DNA from: Azonexus sp.
GTDB taxonomy: Bacteria; Pseudomonadota; Gammaproteobacteria; Burkholderiales; Rhodocyclaceae
DNA: 64,000 nt
Assembly: GCF_030824335.1 (NCBI RefSeq)
Contig: NZ_JAVBXX010000012.1
Location: forward strand, 1 to 64,000
Direction of reading: 5' to 3'
The number at the start of each line of letters is the position of its first letter. Position 1 is the stretch's first letter. The notes under the pieces are model-generated. The model searched no databases. It was given only the letters and a program-made list of their open reading frames with translations, and was not told the origin of the DNA. This document shows, piece after piece, positions 1 through 8,144 of this stretch. Position numbers and translations under genes: made by a program.

Positions 1-629
1 TCGATACCCGGACGCGGGTTCTTCAGCATGGCCAGCGCGTGCAGCGGGATGTCAGGACGCGACCAGGCATCCGGTGCCGGCGACAGGTCGTCGGTATTGG
101 TTTCGCCGGTGACCTTGAAGACGGTCAGCTTCTGCGAAGCCGGAACTTCCGGACGCGAGGTGAACCACTCGGCATCGGCCCAGGACTGCATGACAGCCTT
201 GGCATTGGCGTTACCGGCCTTGGCCAGTTCGGCGACATCGTGGAAGAAGTCGAACACCAGCAGGGTCTTCTTCAGGCCTTCGGCGGCAACGCTGCCGCAG
301 GTGGCGCAGCCGAGCAGGTCGATCAGCGGCTTGACGTTGTAACCGCCGAGCATGGTGCCGAGTAGTTCGGTAGCCTTTTCCTTGGAAATCAGCGCGCAGG
401 TTTCTTCACCCTTGGCAACCTTGGCCAGGAACTCGGCCTTGACCTTGGCGGCGTCATCGACACCGGCCGGCACGCGGTAGGTGATCAGCTCGACCAGGGC
501 AGCTTCTTCGCCCTTCGGCGGATTTTTCAACAGGGCGACCAGTTCGGTGGTCTGTTGCTTGGACAGGGGCAGCGGGGGAATTCCGAGGGCTGCACGCTCT
601 GCAACGTGTGCGCGGTAAGCTTCAAGCAC
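1..629 (-). CDS. acnB: Aconitate hydratase B, N-terminal part (cut by window edge)
   Basis: N-terminal ~209 residues of the bifunctional aconitase/2-methylisocitrate dehydratase of the TCA cycle; the remaining codons run off the left edge. The start is read as GTG at 629, giving the typical AcnB opening MLEAYRAHVAERAALGIPPL, preceded by AAGGAAG at normal spacing. The segment LGGYNVKPLIDLLGCATCGS is characteristic of the AcnB HEAT-like/swivel region. No ATG fits this start. The AT-rich stretch at 738-757 is the likely promoter area. The Fe-S cysteines lie outside the window. Identification is firm from sequence similarity I recognise, not from a search. Confidence 0.93.
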   Translation of the reverse strand, partial: MLEAYRAHVAERAALGIPPLPLSKQQTTELVALLKNPPKGEEAALVELITYRVPAGVDDAAKVKAEFLAKVAKGEETCALISKEKATELLGTMLGGYNVKPLIDLLGCATCGSVAAEGLKKTLLVFDFFHDVAELAKAGNANAKAVMQSWADAEWFTSRPEVPASQKLTVFKVTGETNTDDLSPAPDAWSRPDIPLHALAMLKNPRPGI

Positions 630-865
630 GGCGACTTCCTTTCGTAAAGGGTTGCTCTAGGGAAAACGAATATTTTACGACAACGGCGACCGTCAGATGG
701 TTCGGGATACAGCCCCCAACGCTGAGGTCCGCAGGTCTTATATATTTTATATGTTAGTTCACCTGTTCGCCATATCCGTCGCTCGCACAGATGCAAATTG
801 CCCGTTTTTTAGGCGTCGACCGCAAAAACCTTGCTGCTCAACGAGTTGAGGCATCTGTCCCAAGC

Positions 866-916
866 TTATCCACAGGCTTATCCGAGTCAAACGGGGATAA
901 ATGTTCTTTATCCACA
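866..916. promoter_or_regulatory. DnaA-box cluster upstream of tal
   Basis: The acnB-tal gap (630-957) contains two perfect TTATCCACA DnaA boxes at 866-874 and 908-916 on the same strand. Between them are a degenerate TTATCCGAG (878-886) and an inverted TTTATCCCC-type match (893-901). Four sites in about 50 bp is more than chance. The gap holds no gene of its own; it also has one copy of the genome's GTCGACCGCA motif at 815-824. Nothing here looks like an origin (no dnaA, dnaN or gidA nearby), so transcriptional control or DnaA titration is the inference. Confidence 0.6.
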
Positions 917-957
917 CAGGCTGCTAGACTTGCCGCTTTCATTCCAGACGACAAAAC

Positions 958-1995
958 ATGTCCCGCATCGCCGCAATCTCGCAGTACGGCCAGCAGATCT
1001 GGCTCGACAATCTCTCCCGCCAACTGCTCGAATCGGGCGAACTGGCCCGCTGGATCGCCGACGATGCGATTGCCGGCGTCACCTCCAACCCGGCCATTTT
1101 CTACAATGCGATCCGCACCGACAGTGCTTACCAGGCCGCCGTGGCAAATCTGCAGAATTCTGCGGTCGACCCGGAAAAACGCTTTGAAATGCTGGTGCTG
1201 CCGGATGTGCAGAAGGCTTGCGACCTGTTCCGTCCGCTTTACGAAAAGAGCGCAGGCGCCGCCGGTTTCGTCAGTTTCGAAGTCTCACCCAGCCTGGCCG
1301 ATGACGCCGCCGGCACGTTCGCCGCAGCACGCCGCCTGTGGCAGGAAATCGACCGGCCGAATGCAATGATCAAGATTCCGGCCACCCAGGCCGGGCTGAG
1401 CGCCATTGCCGATAGCATCGCCGACGGCATCAACGTCAATGTCACGCTGATCTTCTCACCGGGCCAGCTTGCCGATGTGCAAGCCGCCTATCGCAGCGGT
1501 ATCGAACGGCGTTTTGCCGCCGGTTTGCCGGTCGACCGTATTGCGTCGGTGGCCAGCGTTTTCATCAGCCGACTGGACAGCCTGCTCGATCCGAAGCTGC
1601 CGGCTGAACTGCAAGGCAAGACTGCCATCGCGATGGCCAGCCAGGCCTTTGCCGAATGGCAGGAATCTGCCGCCCTGCCCGGTAATGCCCGTCAGCAAAT
1701 GCTGCTGTGGGCGTCGACCTCGAGCAAGAACCCCGCTTACCGCGATGTGCTTTACGTCGAACAACTGATCGGCGCCGGCACCGTCAACACCGTGCCGGAC
1801 GCCACGCTGGCGGCTTTCCGCGATCACGGCGAAGCCGCGGCGACACTGGAAAAAAATGCTGTCTCGGCAGCGCATCAACTGGCCGCAGTCGCTGCGCTGG
1901 GTATCGATCTGGATACGGTGGGTGAAGAACTGCAATCGGCCGGCCTGACGCAATTCGCCGAGGCATTTACCAAATTGCTTGATCTGGTACGCTGA
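958..1995 (+). CDS. tal: Transaldolase
   Basis: Transaldolase of the non-oxidative pentose phosphate pathway, transferring a dihydroxyacetone unit from sedoheptulose-7-P to glyceraldehyde-3-P in the cytoplasm. The 345-residue protein has the family opening IWLDNLSRQLLESGELARW, the GVTSNPAIF motif near residue 40 and the Schiff-base lysine in AMIKIPAT (about K139). Length fits the single-domain long transaldolase class rather than tal-pgi fusions. It is monocistronic, reading out of a region with DnaA boxes and towards a convergent HDOD gene across a strong hairpin. ATG at 958 follows directly after the AT-rich leader. Confidence 0.95.
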   Translation: MSRIAAISQYGQQIWLDNLSRQLLESGELARWIADDAIAGVTSNPAIFYNAIRTDSAYQAAVANLQNSAVDPEKRFEMLVLPDVQKACDLFRPLYEKSAGAAGFVSFEVSPSLADDAAGTFAAARRLWQEIDRPNAMIKIPATQAGLSAIADSIADGINVNVTLIFSPGQLADVQAAYRSGIERRFAAGLPVDRIASVASVFISRLDSLLDPKLPAELQGKTAIAMASQAFAEWQESAALPGNARQQMLLWASTSSKNPAYRDVLYVEQLIGAGTVNTVPDATLAAFRDHGEAAATLEKNAVSAAHQLAAVAALGIDLDTVGEELQSAGLTQFAEAFTKLLDLVR

Positions 1996-2016
1996 GCAGC
2001 GCACCGGGGATGTAAG

Positions 2017-2042
2017 GACTGGCTGGGTCAGCCCAGCCAGTC
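2017..2042. terminator. Bidirectional hairpin between tal and the HDOD gene
   Basis: Perfect 11-bp arms GACTGGCTGGG / CCCAGCCAGTC with a 4-nt loop. It lies just past the tal stop and contains the stop codon of the convergent HDOD gene. No long T run follows, so it may act as an mRNA 3' stabiliser or a weak terminator for both strands. Confidence 0.6.
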
Positions 2043-2873
2043 GCGCAAGTCTTCGATCAAATCATCGACTGCGCCGAGCGACAGGCCGAAGAATTCGCAA
2101 GCCGCCGGTGCAGCCTTGATCCACTCCTGCTCGCCATCGCCCTGCGTGTGCAGACGGATAACGTGTTCAGCCAGGACCGAAACCGCGATCTGCGCCCGTA
2201 CCATGCGGGTGGATTCGTCGGCTTGGTGCAACCAGCGGTAATCGTGGTGATGCATGATGGCTTCGGCCACCTCGCTCGGCAAAAACCAGCGACGCGCCAG
2301 AAAATAGCCGACGACAGCGTGATTGGTACCCAAAAGCCGATCTTCGACTTCAGTGAACATCACATCTTCTGCTGCATTGGCTTCAGCCAGCACCGCTTTT
2401 GTATTCGGAAAGCGTCGCATCAACAGCGGAATGCCGCAATCGCGAAACAAACCGAAGGTGTAGGCAATATCGGGCCGGACGCAACGCAGGCGACGGGCGA
2501 TTTCAGCCGATAAACGGGCCGTCAGGGCGGAGGTTTCCCAGAAACGATCCATCCCGATATCCTGCTTCCCCGCCATCGCCACCTTGAGCAGTTGCGACAC
2601 CACCAAATTGAATACCTGGCGCGTCCCCAGCACATTCAGCGCCTGGGTCACCGAAACCAATTTGTGCCCGGAGGAAAACGCCGGCGAATTGGCAAACTGC
2701 ATGACATGCCCGGACAGCGCCACATCCTTGGTGATGATCCGGGTCAACTCGCGCTGATCCGAATCGTCCTTTTTCAACTCGGCATCGAGTTCCAAAAGAA
2801 CGGCAGGGCAAGGAGGAATGTCCACACCATTCAGCATGGTTTGCAATTGCTGTTCGTTGATCATTGCGCTCAT
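2028..2873 (-). CDS. HDOD domain signalling protein
   Basis: A 281-residue protein consisting almost entirely of an HDOD domain, a catalytically inactive HD-like fold found in bacterial signal transduction. The typical opening (IPPCPAVLLELDAELKKDD), the DVALSGHVMQFANSPAF segment and the VTQALNVLGTRQVFNLV segment are visible. No receiver, GGDEF or EAL domain is attached. It stands alone, convergent with tal. Start at ATG 2873; an in-frame ATG at 2864 (MINEQQ) is equally possible. Role in regulation is inferred from family; the partner is unknown. Confidence 0.85.
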   Translation of the reverse strand: MSAMINEQQLQTMLNGVDIPPCPAVLLELDAELKKDDSDQRELTRIITKDVALSGHVMQFANSPAFSSGHKLVSVTQALNVLGTRQVFNLVVSQLLKVAMAGKQDIGMDRFWETSALTARLSAEIARRLRCVRPDIAYTFGLFRDCGIPLLMRRFPNTKAVLAEANAAEDVMFTEVEDRLLGTNHAVVGYFLARRWFLPSEVAEAIMHHHDYRWLHQADESTRMVRAQIAVSVLAEHVIRLHTQGDGEQEWIKAAPAACEFFGLSLGAVDDLIEDLRDWLG

Positions 2874-2948
2874 CGTTACCGACTCTCGTAATTTTGTCCG
2901 ACAGATTACCAGTTGGACAAAATGCGGACCATAGAACGAAAGTAATAA

Positions 2949-3266
2949 CTAACTCAGCAACTCAAGCCCGTGCCGCTGCCTTGCCCGATTGCACGCCGCG
3001 TGCTCGACATCGAACTCCCGGCAAGGCGATGGCCGGGCATCGTAGATCGTGCAACTGACCTGCTGCCCGATTTCACCCGCCAAGGCGATGCAACGCGGCG
3101 GCGCATCGTCGGTCCCGCACAGGCGAACGATGGCTGGCGTGACAGGCTGCGTCATGGCAAGAGGCACGCCCTCGCCCCAGGCAAAGGCACCGCCGGCCAG
3201 CTCGACCGGATGAAAATCGACGCGAAAGCTGGCGCAGCAGGCGCCGCAAGTCTGGCAGACACTCAT
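2949..3266 (-). CDS. YkgJ-type cysteine cluster protein
   Basis: Small 105-residue protein with the CxxCGACC motif at the N-terminus (CQTCGACCASF) and further cysteines in CGTD, CIALAG, CTIYDARPSPCREF and ACNRAR. This pattern defines the YkgJ/UPF0153 family, thought to bind a metal or Fe-S cluster. The arrangement SCTIYDARPSPCREF is the most conserved part. The biochemical role is not established. It is followed by a short repeat cluster at its own start and lies downstream of the dusC-trmB-like pair on the same strand. Confidence 0.8.
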   Translation of the reverse strand: MSVCQTCGACCASFRVDFHPVELAGGAFAWGEGVPLAMTQPVTPAIVRLCGTDDAPPRCIALAGEIGQQVSCTIYDARPSPCREFDVEHAACNRARQRHGLELLS

Positions 3267-3303
3267 GTTGCATCCATCGATGTTGCGTCCATTTGTTGCA
3301 TCT
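3266..3303. repeat. Three short tandem-like repeats TGTTGCRTCCAT
   Basis: TGTTGCATCCAT (3266-3277), TGTTGCGTCCAT (3281-3292) and a partial TGTTGCATC (3295-3303) lie at about 14-15 bp periodicity directly upstream of, and touching, the ykgJ-like start codon. They could be a binding array for a regulator of that gene or a replication-slippage tract. No function can be read from sequence. Confidence 0.4.
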
Positions 3304-3311
3304 AGTTCGCT

Positions 3312-3977
3312 TTAGCCAAAATCCGCACGACAACGCCACAGCGCATGCCCGGAAGCCAGGTACTTTTTCTCGAACGGCGTCATCGGATCATCGGTCGCGT
3401 AAGGTTCTGCGGCCACCGGCCGGCCGCTGAGCAGACTCAGCGCCTGCGCCATCTCTTCAATATAAATCTGCCAGTTGCTGCGGCACTCCAGTTCGCCACC
3501 CAGTTCGCGCCACACCGGAAACACCGCGTGACCGTGCCAGCGTCGGGCCAGATGGCCGATTTTCGGCCACGGATTCGGGTAGAGGTTGTAATGACGGGCC
3601 AGCCGAATGCCACTTTCCGCCAGCAGACGCCAGAAATCGACCAGATCGGCCCGGACCAGCAAGGCATTTTCCGGCAGCGGCAAGGGTTTGCCACGACTGA
3701 TGCGGTCAACCGACTGATCGACGCCAAAAACAAAATGTTCGGGAAAATCCGCCGCGATGCGCAAGGTGCTCCAGCCGACCCCGCACCCCGCATCGAGAAT
3801 GATCGGCGCCCGGGGATTCCATGCGCCGTGCGCCGCCAGCGCCAGCTCAAACGCCGCCCGGTTATGGTCGAGAATCGGCTTTCTGAACGGATGCGCCAGA
3901 TGGCGGTGCAACAGATCGTCCAGATCGCGATGCGGGCCCGTCTGGGCGCTGCTGATAAAACGTGAATTGGCTTCCAT
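3312..3977 (-). CDS. TrmB-like SAM-dependent tRNA (guanine-N7) methyltransferase
   Basis: 221-residue Rossmann methyltransferase with the SAM motif ILDAGCGVGWSTL (about residues 60-72), the acidic GVDQS strand and the TrmB signature YPNPWPK with flanking basic residues (about 133-139). These are hallmarks of m7G46 tRNA methyltransferase. The N-terminus is shorter and the C-terminus (CRSNWQIYIEEMAQAL) is typical. The ATG overlaps the dusC stop as ATGA, so the two tRNA-modification genes are translationally coupled. It may be a second, diverged trmB paralogue rather than the housekeeping enzyme; gene symbol left blank for that reason. Confidence 0.78.
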   Translation of the reverse strand: MEANSRFISSAQTGPHRDLDDLLHRHLAHPFRKPILDHNRAAFELALAAHGAWNPRAPIILDAGCGVGWSTLRIAADFPEHFVFGVDQSVDRISRGKPLPLPENALLVRADLVDFWRLLAESGIRLARHYNLYPNPWPKIGHLARRWHGHAVFPVWRELGGELECRSNWQIYIEEMAQALSLLSGRPVAAEPYATDDPMTPFEKKYLASGHALWRCRADFG

Positions 3978-4957
3978 CAATGCGCCACCATGCAGTTGTC
4001 CGGCGGGGCTTGCAGAATCCCGGCCGCCAGCAACAACGCGTCGATATCTTCTGCCGCCTTGACCGGGCGCAGGCGCAGGTACAAAGCTTCGGCTTCCGGA
4101 TACTGGCGACGCAGCAACATCAACCACTGTTTGAGGCGACCACCGGCATGGTCGGGCAGCACCAGTCGGCGCACGCCCCGCCAGTAAGCGGCCAAGCCGG
4201 GCGCCAGTGCGGTCCATGCATCATGGTCGCCAAGGCTAGTGCCGCGTACCTTCAGCGCCAGGAAAGGATCGGACAGCGCCCCGCGGCCGAGCATGATGTC
4301 GGCGCAGCCGCTTTCCTGCTGGCAACGGTGAAAATCCTCAACCGTCCATACCTCGCCGTTGGCAATGATCGGAATGCGTACCGCCGCCCGCACCCGGTCG
4401 ATCTGCGCCCACTTGGCCGGTGGCCGATAACCATCGACCTTGGTCCGGCCGTGCACGATCAACTCATCGACCCCGCCGGCTTCAATCGCCTGCGCGTTAT
4501 CGACGGCCAGCGAATCGTCTTCGATGCCCAGACGCATTTTTGCCGTAAACGGGATGTCGACCGGAATAACGGCGCGCACCGCACTGACAATGTCGTTGAG
4601 CAATTGCGGCTCGCCCAGCAAGGCCGAACCGCCGCGATGGCGAAACACCGTTGGCGCCGGGCAGCCGAAATTGATGTCGATACCGGCCGGCTGCAGCGTC
4701 ACCAGACGGCGGGCGTTTTCCGCCATGAAATATGGATCGGAACCCAGCAATTGCACGCGCATCGGCGTACCGCATGGCGTCTTGCTGCCATTGAGCAATT
4801 CCGGACAGATGCGCTGGTGCGTCTTGACCGGCAACAAATTGTTGGAGACCCGGACGAATTCGCAAATCCCCCAATCGTAACCACCGATGGCCGTCAGCAC
4901 ATCGCGCATCAGCGGATCGGCCAAGCCCTCCAGCGGGGCAAGCAGAATTCGGGGCAT
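3977..4957 (-). CDS. dusC: tRNA-dihydrouridine(16) synthase DusC
   Basis: FMN-dependent tRNA dihydrouridine synthase of 326 residues, reducing U16 in the tRNA D-loop. Visible are the TIM-barrel start MPRILLAPLEGLADPLMRD, the catalytic-cysteine region INFGCPAPTVFRHRGGSALL, AKMRLG, VHGRTKVDGY and IIANGEVWT. The APLEG and GCPAPTV forms match the DusC subclass better than DusA or DusB. Start chosen at ATG 4957, which gives this canonical opening; longer in-frame extensions would cross the divergent PIN gene. It is the first gene of the dusC-trmB-like pair. Confidence 0.9.
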   Translation of the reverse strand: MPRILLAPLEGLADPLMRDVLTAIGGYDWGICEFVRVSNNLLPVKTHQRICPELLNGSKTPCGTPMRVQLLGSDPYFMAENARRLVTLQPAGIDINFGCPAPTVFRHRGGSALLGEPQLLNDIVSAVRAVIPVDIPFTAKMRLGIEDDSLAVDNAQAIEAGGVDELIVHGRTKVDGYRPPAKWAQIDRVRAAVRIPIIANGEVWTVEDFHRCQQESGCADIMLGRGALSDPFLALKVRGTSLGDHDAWTALAPGLAAYWRGVRRLVLPDHAGGRLKQWLMLLRRQYPEAEALYLRLRPVKAAEDIDALLLAAGILQAPPDNCMVAH

Positions 4958-5007
4958 GGGGCGACTTTCGGACGGAAACTTGAGAAGGTTTAAAAACGGT
5001 CGCGCAT

Positions 5008-5013
5008 TATAAT
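5008..5013 (+). promoter_or_regulatory. TATAAT box 8 nt before the PIN gene start
   Basis: A perfect TATAAT lies 8 nt upstream of the ATG at 5022, and the intervening bases (CCCGCCCC) contain no Shine-Dalgarno sequence. Transcription would start at or next to the ATG, predicting a leaderless mRNA. No convincing -35 at 17 bp was seen. Confidence 0.5.
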
Positions 5014-5021
5014 CCCGCCCC

Positions 5022-5459
5022 ATGTTACGCATCGTTCTCGATACCAATGTGGTCCTCGACCTCTTCCACTGGGGCAATGTCGACGCCGTCCCGATCATGG
5101 CCGCACTGGAGGCCGGGCGCATCGAATGCCTGGTCGACGATCGCACGCTAGACGAGCTTCGCCGCGTCCTGACCTACCCGCAATTGAAGCTGACGCCGGA
5201 GATGATCACCGAGCGCTACGCCCGCTACAGCGCCCTGGTGACCACGATCCCCGACGGCGAAGCGCCGCCACTGCCGCGCTGCCAGGACAGAGACGACCAG
5301 AAATTCCTTGAACTGAGCGCGCGCAGCGGCGCCGACTGGCTGGTCAGCAAGGACAAGGCGCTGCTCAAACTGCGTGGTCGCACCAAACTCGGCTTCCGCA
5401 TCATGAAACCAAAAGACGCGTCGCTACTGCTCGATCAAATCGGGCAATCACCCCGATAG
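5022..5459 (+). CDS. PIN-domain putative toxin, COG1569-like, without adjacent antitoxin
   Basis: 145-residue PIN-fold protein predicted to be an Mg2+-dependent ribonuclease. The first acidic residue is in RIVLDTNVVLD; others are in DDRTLDELRRVL and RDDQKFLELS, followed by GADWLVSKDKALLKL, a typical PIN C-terminal motif. This matches the 'putative toxin-antitoxin system toxin component, PIN family' group. No antitoxin ORF precedes it: the upstream neighbour is the divergent dusC. It could act in RNA turnover rather than as a toxin. See the leaderless promoter at 5008. Confidence 0.8.
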   Translation: MLRIVLDTNVVLDLFHWGNVDAVPIMAALEAGRIECLVDDRTLDELRRVLTYPQLKLTPEMITERYARYSALVTTIPDGEAPPLPRCQDRDDQKFLELSARSGADWLVSKDKALLKLRGRTKLGFRIMKPKDASLLLDQIGQSPR

Positions 5460-5608
5460 CTTTGCGCCATTGGCATAGCCGGCGCGATATGGGCTATATT
5501 TAGGCCAAGACGTAAAACCCTTGCCCACACAGGATTCATCCGGGAACGGCCAGCCGAGTTTCGCCAGCGTCGCTACCAAACCGCCACCTTGATTTCAGGA
5601 GAACCGAC

Positions 5609-6103
5609 ATGAGCACCAAGAAAACCAAAGCCCCGAGCATCGACATCGGCATTTCCGACGCCGACCGCAAGAAGATTGTCGCCGGCCTGTCCGGCCTGCT
5701 GGCCGACAGCTACACGCTGTACCTGATGACCCACAACTTCCACTGGAATGTCAAAGGCCCGCAGTTCAACAGTCTGCACGTCATGTTCATGGGTCAATAC
5801 ACCGAACAGTGGAACGCACTCGACCTGATCGCCGAACGCATCCGCGCCCTGGGTTTCCCGGCACCGGGCACCTACAAGGAATTCGTCAAGCTCGCCTCGA
5901 TCAAGGAAGTCGAAGGCGTACCAAGCGCCGACGACATGATCCGCCATCTGGTTGCCGCCCAGGAAGCCACCGCCCGCACCGCCCGCAAGCTGTTCCCGGT
6001 GGTTGCCGAAGCCGACGACCAGCCGACCGCCGACCTGCTGACGCAGCGCCTGGAAGTGCATGAAAAGACGGCCTGGATGCTGCGTAGCCTGCTTGAAGAG
6101 TGA
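5609..6103 (+). CDS. dps: Dps/ferritin-like DNA-protecting protein
   Basis: 164-residue ferritin-fold protein. Dps dodecamers oxidise and store iron and shield DNA under oxidative or starvation stress. The inter-subunit ferroxidase motif is present in [15 protein letters not shown] followed by the D and E ligands in [17 protein letters not shown] lysine-rich N-terminal tail (STKKTKAP) could bind DNA. Strong RBS (CAGGAGA) before the ATG. The upstream gap contains a TTGGCA/TATATT pair around 5471-5501 as a possible but widely spaced promoter. Ends before a bidirectional terminator shared with yaaA. Confidence 0.93.
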   Translation: MSTKKTKAPSIDIGISDADRKKIVAGLSGLLADSYTLYLMTHNFHWNVKGPQFNSLHVMFMGQYTEQWNALDLIAERIRALGFPAPGTYKEFVKLASIKEVEGVPSADDMIRHLVAAQEATARTARKLFPVVAEADDQPTADLLTQRLEVHEKTAWMLRSLLEE

Positions 6104-6168
6104 TTTTCAGATAGATTCTGCGGCCGTAGAAACAAAGAGAATCTTTGGGTCGACTGCAAAAAAGCGAA

Positions 6169-6203
6169 AAAAAGGGCTGAAACATCAAGTTTCAGCCCTT
6201 TTT
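6169..6203. terminator. Bidirectional rho-independent terminator (dps / yaaA)
   Basis: 15-bp perfect arms AAAAAGGGCTGAAAC and GTTTCAGCCCTTTTT around a 5-nt loop. A-tract on one side and T-tract on the other allow termination in both directions, fitting the convergent dps and yaaA genes. A GTCGACTGCAAAAA variant of the recurrent motif lies just upstream (6148-6161). Confidence 0.9.
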
Positions 6204-6221
6204 ATTTCACCCTTCGCTGCT

Positions 6222-6995
6222 TTACCCTTCCCGCCGCCGGAACACCCAGCTCTTGTCATCCGACGCTTCCGGCGCAAAGGCATAACCGTCGTAATCGAAG
6301 CCTTTCAGCCCTTCCGGTTCGTTCAGTCGGTTGAGCACTGCGTAACGCGTCATCAGCCCGCGCGCGCGCTTGGCGTAGAAACTGATGATCTTGTACTTGC
6401 CGTTCTTCCAATCCTCGAACACCGGCTGGATCAAGCGCCCCTTCAGTTTTCGCCCGACCGCCGCCTTGAAATATTCCTCGGAAGCGAGGTTGACCGCAAC
6501 AGGATGCGGCATGGCGTCGAGTTCGGCATTGATTGCGTCGAGCAGCGTTTCGCCCCAGAAGGCGTAAAGATCCTTGCCGGCTGCATTCTTGAATTTGGTA
6601 CCCATTTCCAGGCGGTAGGGCTGCATCAAGTCGAGCGGTTTAAGGATGCCGTACAAACCGGACAGGATGCGCACGTGCTGCTGGGCGAAGTCGAGATCGT
6701 CTGCCGCCAGCGTTTTGGCGGCCAGGCCGTCGTAGACGTCGCCGTCGAAAGCCAGCACCGCCTGCTTGGCACTGTCTGGGGTGAAAGGCAGCGACCAGTC
6801 GGCATAGCGGTTGAAGTTGAGCAACGCCAAGGGATCAGACAGGTCCATCAGATTGGCGATATCGGCCGGCGACAGGGTGCGTAATTGTTCGATCAGGGCT
6901 GCCGAGCGATCCAGGAAAGCCGGCTGCGTATGCGTTGCAACATGCGCTGGCGTCTTGTAGTCGAGGGATTTTGCCGGGGAAAGGAAGATCAGCAC
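6222..6995 (-). CDS. yaaA: Peroxide stress protein YaaA (DUF328)
   Basis: YaaA/DUF328 family protein which in E. coli lowers free iron and limits peroxide damage. The family opening [11 protein letters not shown] and the motifs [46 protein letters not shown] and FYAKRARG are clear. GTG at 6995 gives 257 residues, matching the usual length. Longer in-frame starts upstream add a low-complexity segment absent from the family. It converges on dps, another oxidative stress gene, across a shared terminator. Confidence 0.92.
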   Translation of the reverse strand: MLIFLSPAKSLDYKTPAHVATHTQPAFLDRSAALIEQLRTLSPADIANLMDLSDPLALLNFNRYADWSLPFTPDSAKQAVLAFDGDVYDGLAAKTLAADDLDFAQQHVRILSGLYGILKPLDLMQPYRLEMGTKFKNAAGKDLYAFWGETLLDAINAELDAMPHPVAVNLASEEYFKAAVGRKLKGRLIQPVFEDWKNGKYKIISFYAKRARGLMTRYAVLNRLNEPEGLKGFDYDGYAFAPEASDDKSWVFRRREG

Positions 6996-7110
6996 GATGC
7001 GGGCTCGGACAGTGGATGAGCCCGAAATATTACTGGAAATCGCCGATAGCGCACTTCTGCTACATTGAGCCTTTGTAAACTCTGCTGTTTCTGCCCAACC
7101 GGACGCCGCC

Positions 7111-8115
7111 ATGAAGCCCCGCGAAATTACCGCCTATCTCGATCAATACGTGATCGGCCAGGACGATGCCAAGAAAACGCTGGCCGTCGCCATCTACAGC
7201 CATTTCCAGAAAGTCGCCATGGAGGCGGCCAGCACCCGCCAGAACCTGACGCTGGCCAAGAGCAACATCCTGCTCGTCGGGCCGACCGGTACCGGCAAAA
7301 CCTTGCTCTGCTCGACCCTGGCCGCCTGCCTGAAACGCCCCTTCGTCACCGCCGATGCAACAACGCTGGCGCAATCACGTTTCGTCGGCGACGAACTGGA
7401 AGCATTGATGCAACGGCTGCTCGAACAGGCAGGCGGCGATATCGAGCGCGCCAGTTGCGGCATCGTGTTCATCGACGAAATCGACAAGTTGGCCAATCCG
7501 GGCGACCCGGAACGCGCCGGCGCCGGGCGCAGCGTTCAGCATGCGCTGCTCAAGATCATGGAAGGCAGCCTGATCCGGCTTTCCGACGGCACGGTGATCG
7601 ACACCCGGCGCATGCTGTTCATCTGCGGCGGCGCTTTCGTCGGTCTGGAACACATCATGGCCAACCGCCACTCGTATGGTTTCATCGGCACGACCTCGGA
7701 TGACGACGGGCAATTGATCGACCGCCTGAATAGTCGGATCAAGCCGACCGACCTGTTCGAATTCGGCCTGATTCCGGAATTCACCGGCCGCCTGCCGGTC
7801 GTTGCCCGCCTCAAATCGCTCACCCGCGAAGATTTTGTGCGCATCATGCAAACGCCGGAAGACAGCCTGTATCGGCAATTCCAGCAACTTTTCCAACTTG
7901 AAGGTGCAGAACTCAGCATTGGCCCCGCCGTTTTTGCCCAGATTGCCGAACTGGCGCTCGAATACAAGGTCGGCGCCCGCAGCCTGCGCGGCATTTTCGA
8001 GGAACTGATGACGCCCGTCCTGTATGCCCTGCCCGACGATCCACCCGGCACCCGGGTGCACTTTCATTCGTTGTTTGCGCCACCGCAAAAGACGACCGGG
8101 GAGCAACGCGGGTAA
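7111..8115 (+). CDS. ClpX-like AAA+ ATPase lacking the zinc-binding domain
   Basis: 334-residue paralogue of the ClpX unfoldase. It begins at the AAA+ module ([18 protein letters not shown]) with Walker A GPTGTGKT, Walker [25 protein letters not shown] and the sensor-2 region [14 protein letters not shown]. The N-terminal C4 zinc domain that binds adaptors is absent. The pore loop reads RFVG instead of GYVG, and the region of the ClpP-docking IGF loop reads YGFIGTT. It may therefore remodel proteins without ClpP. No clpP lies nearby; a DUF2863 gene follows 29 bp downstream and is probably co-transcribed. Confidence 0.85.
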   Translation: MKPREITAYLDQYVIGQDDAKKTLAVAIYSHFQKVAMEAASTRQNLTLAKSNILLVGPTGTGKTLLCSTLAACLKRPFVTADATTLAQSRFVGDELEALMQRLLEQAGGDIERASCGIVFIDEIDKLANPGDPERAGAGRSVQHALLKIMEGSLIRLSDGTVIDTRRMLFICGGAFVGLEHIMANRHSYGFIGTTSDDDGQLIDRLNSRIKPTDLFEFGLIPEFTGRLPVVARLKSLTREDFVRIMQTPEDSLYRQFQQLFQLEGAELSIGPAVFAQIAELALEYKVGARSLRGIFEELMTPVLYALPDDPPGTRVHFHSLFAPPQKTTGEQRG

Positions 8116-8144
8116 AATTACTCCTTTGAATTTTTGGAATCCTC

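Noticed and set aside
28-365. Plus-strand ORFs over the acnB segment
   Set aside because: They are shadows of the acnB reading frame on the other strand, which has clear AcnB similarity.
866-916. Replication origin at the DnaA boxes
   Set aside because: No dnaA, dnaN, rpmH or gidA and no evident AT-rich unwinding element next to the boxes; a regulatory or titration role fits better.
3312-4217. Longer 301-residue form of the TrmB-like protein
   Set aside because: The extra N-terminus overlaps dusC in another frame and does not resemble any methyltransferase; ATG 3977 overlaps the dusC stop as expected for coupling.
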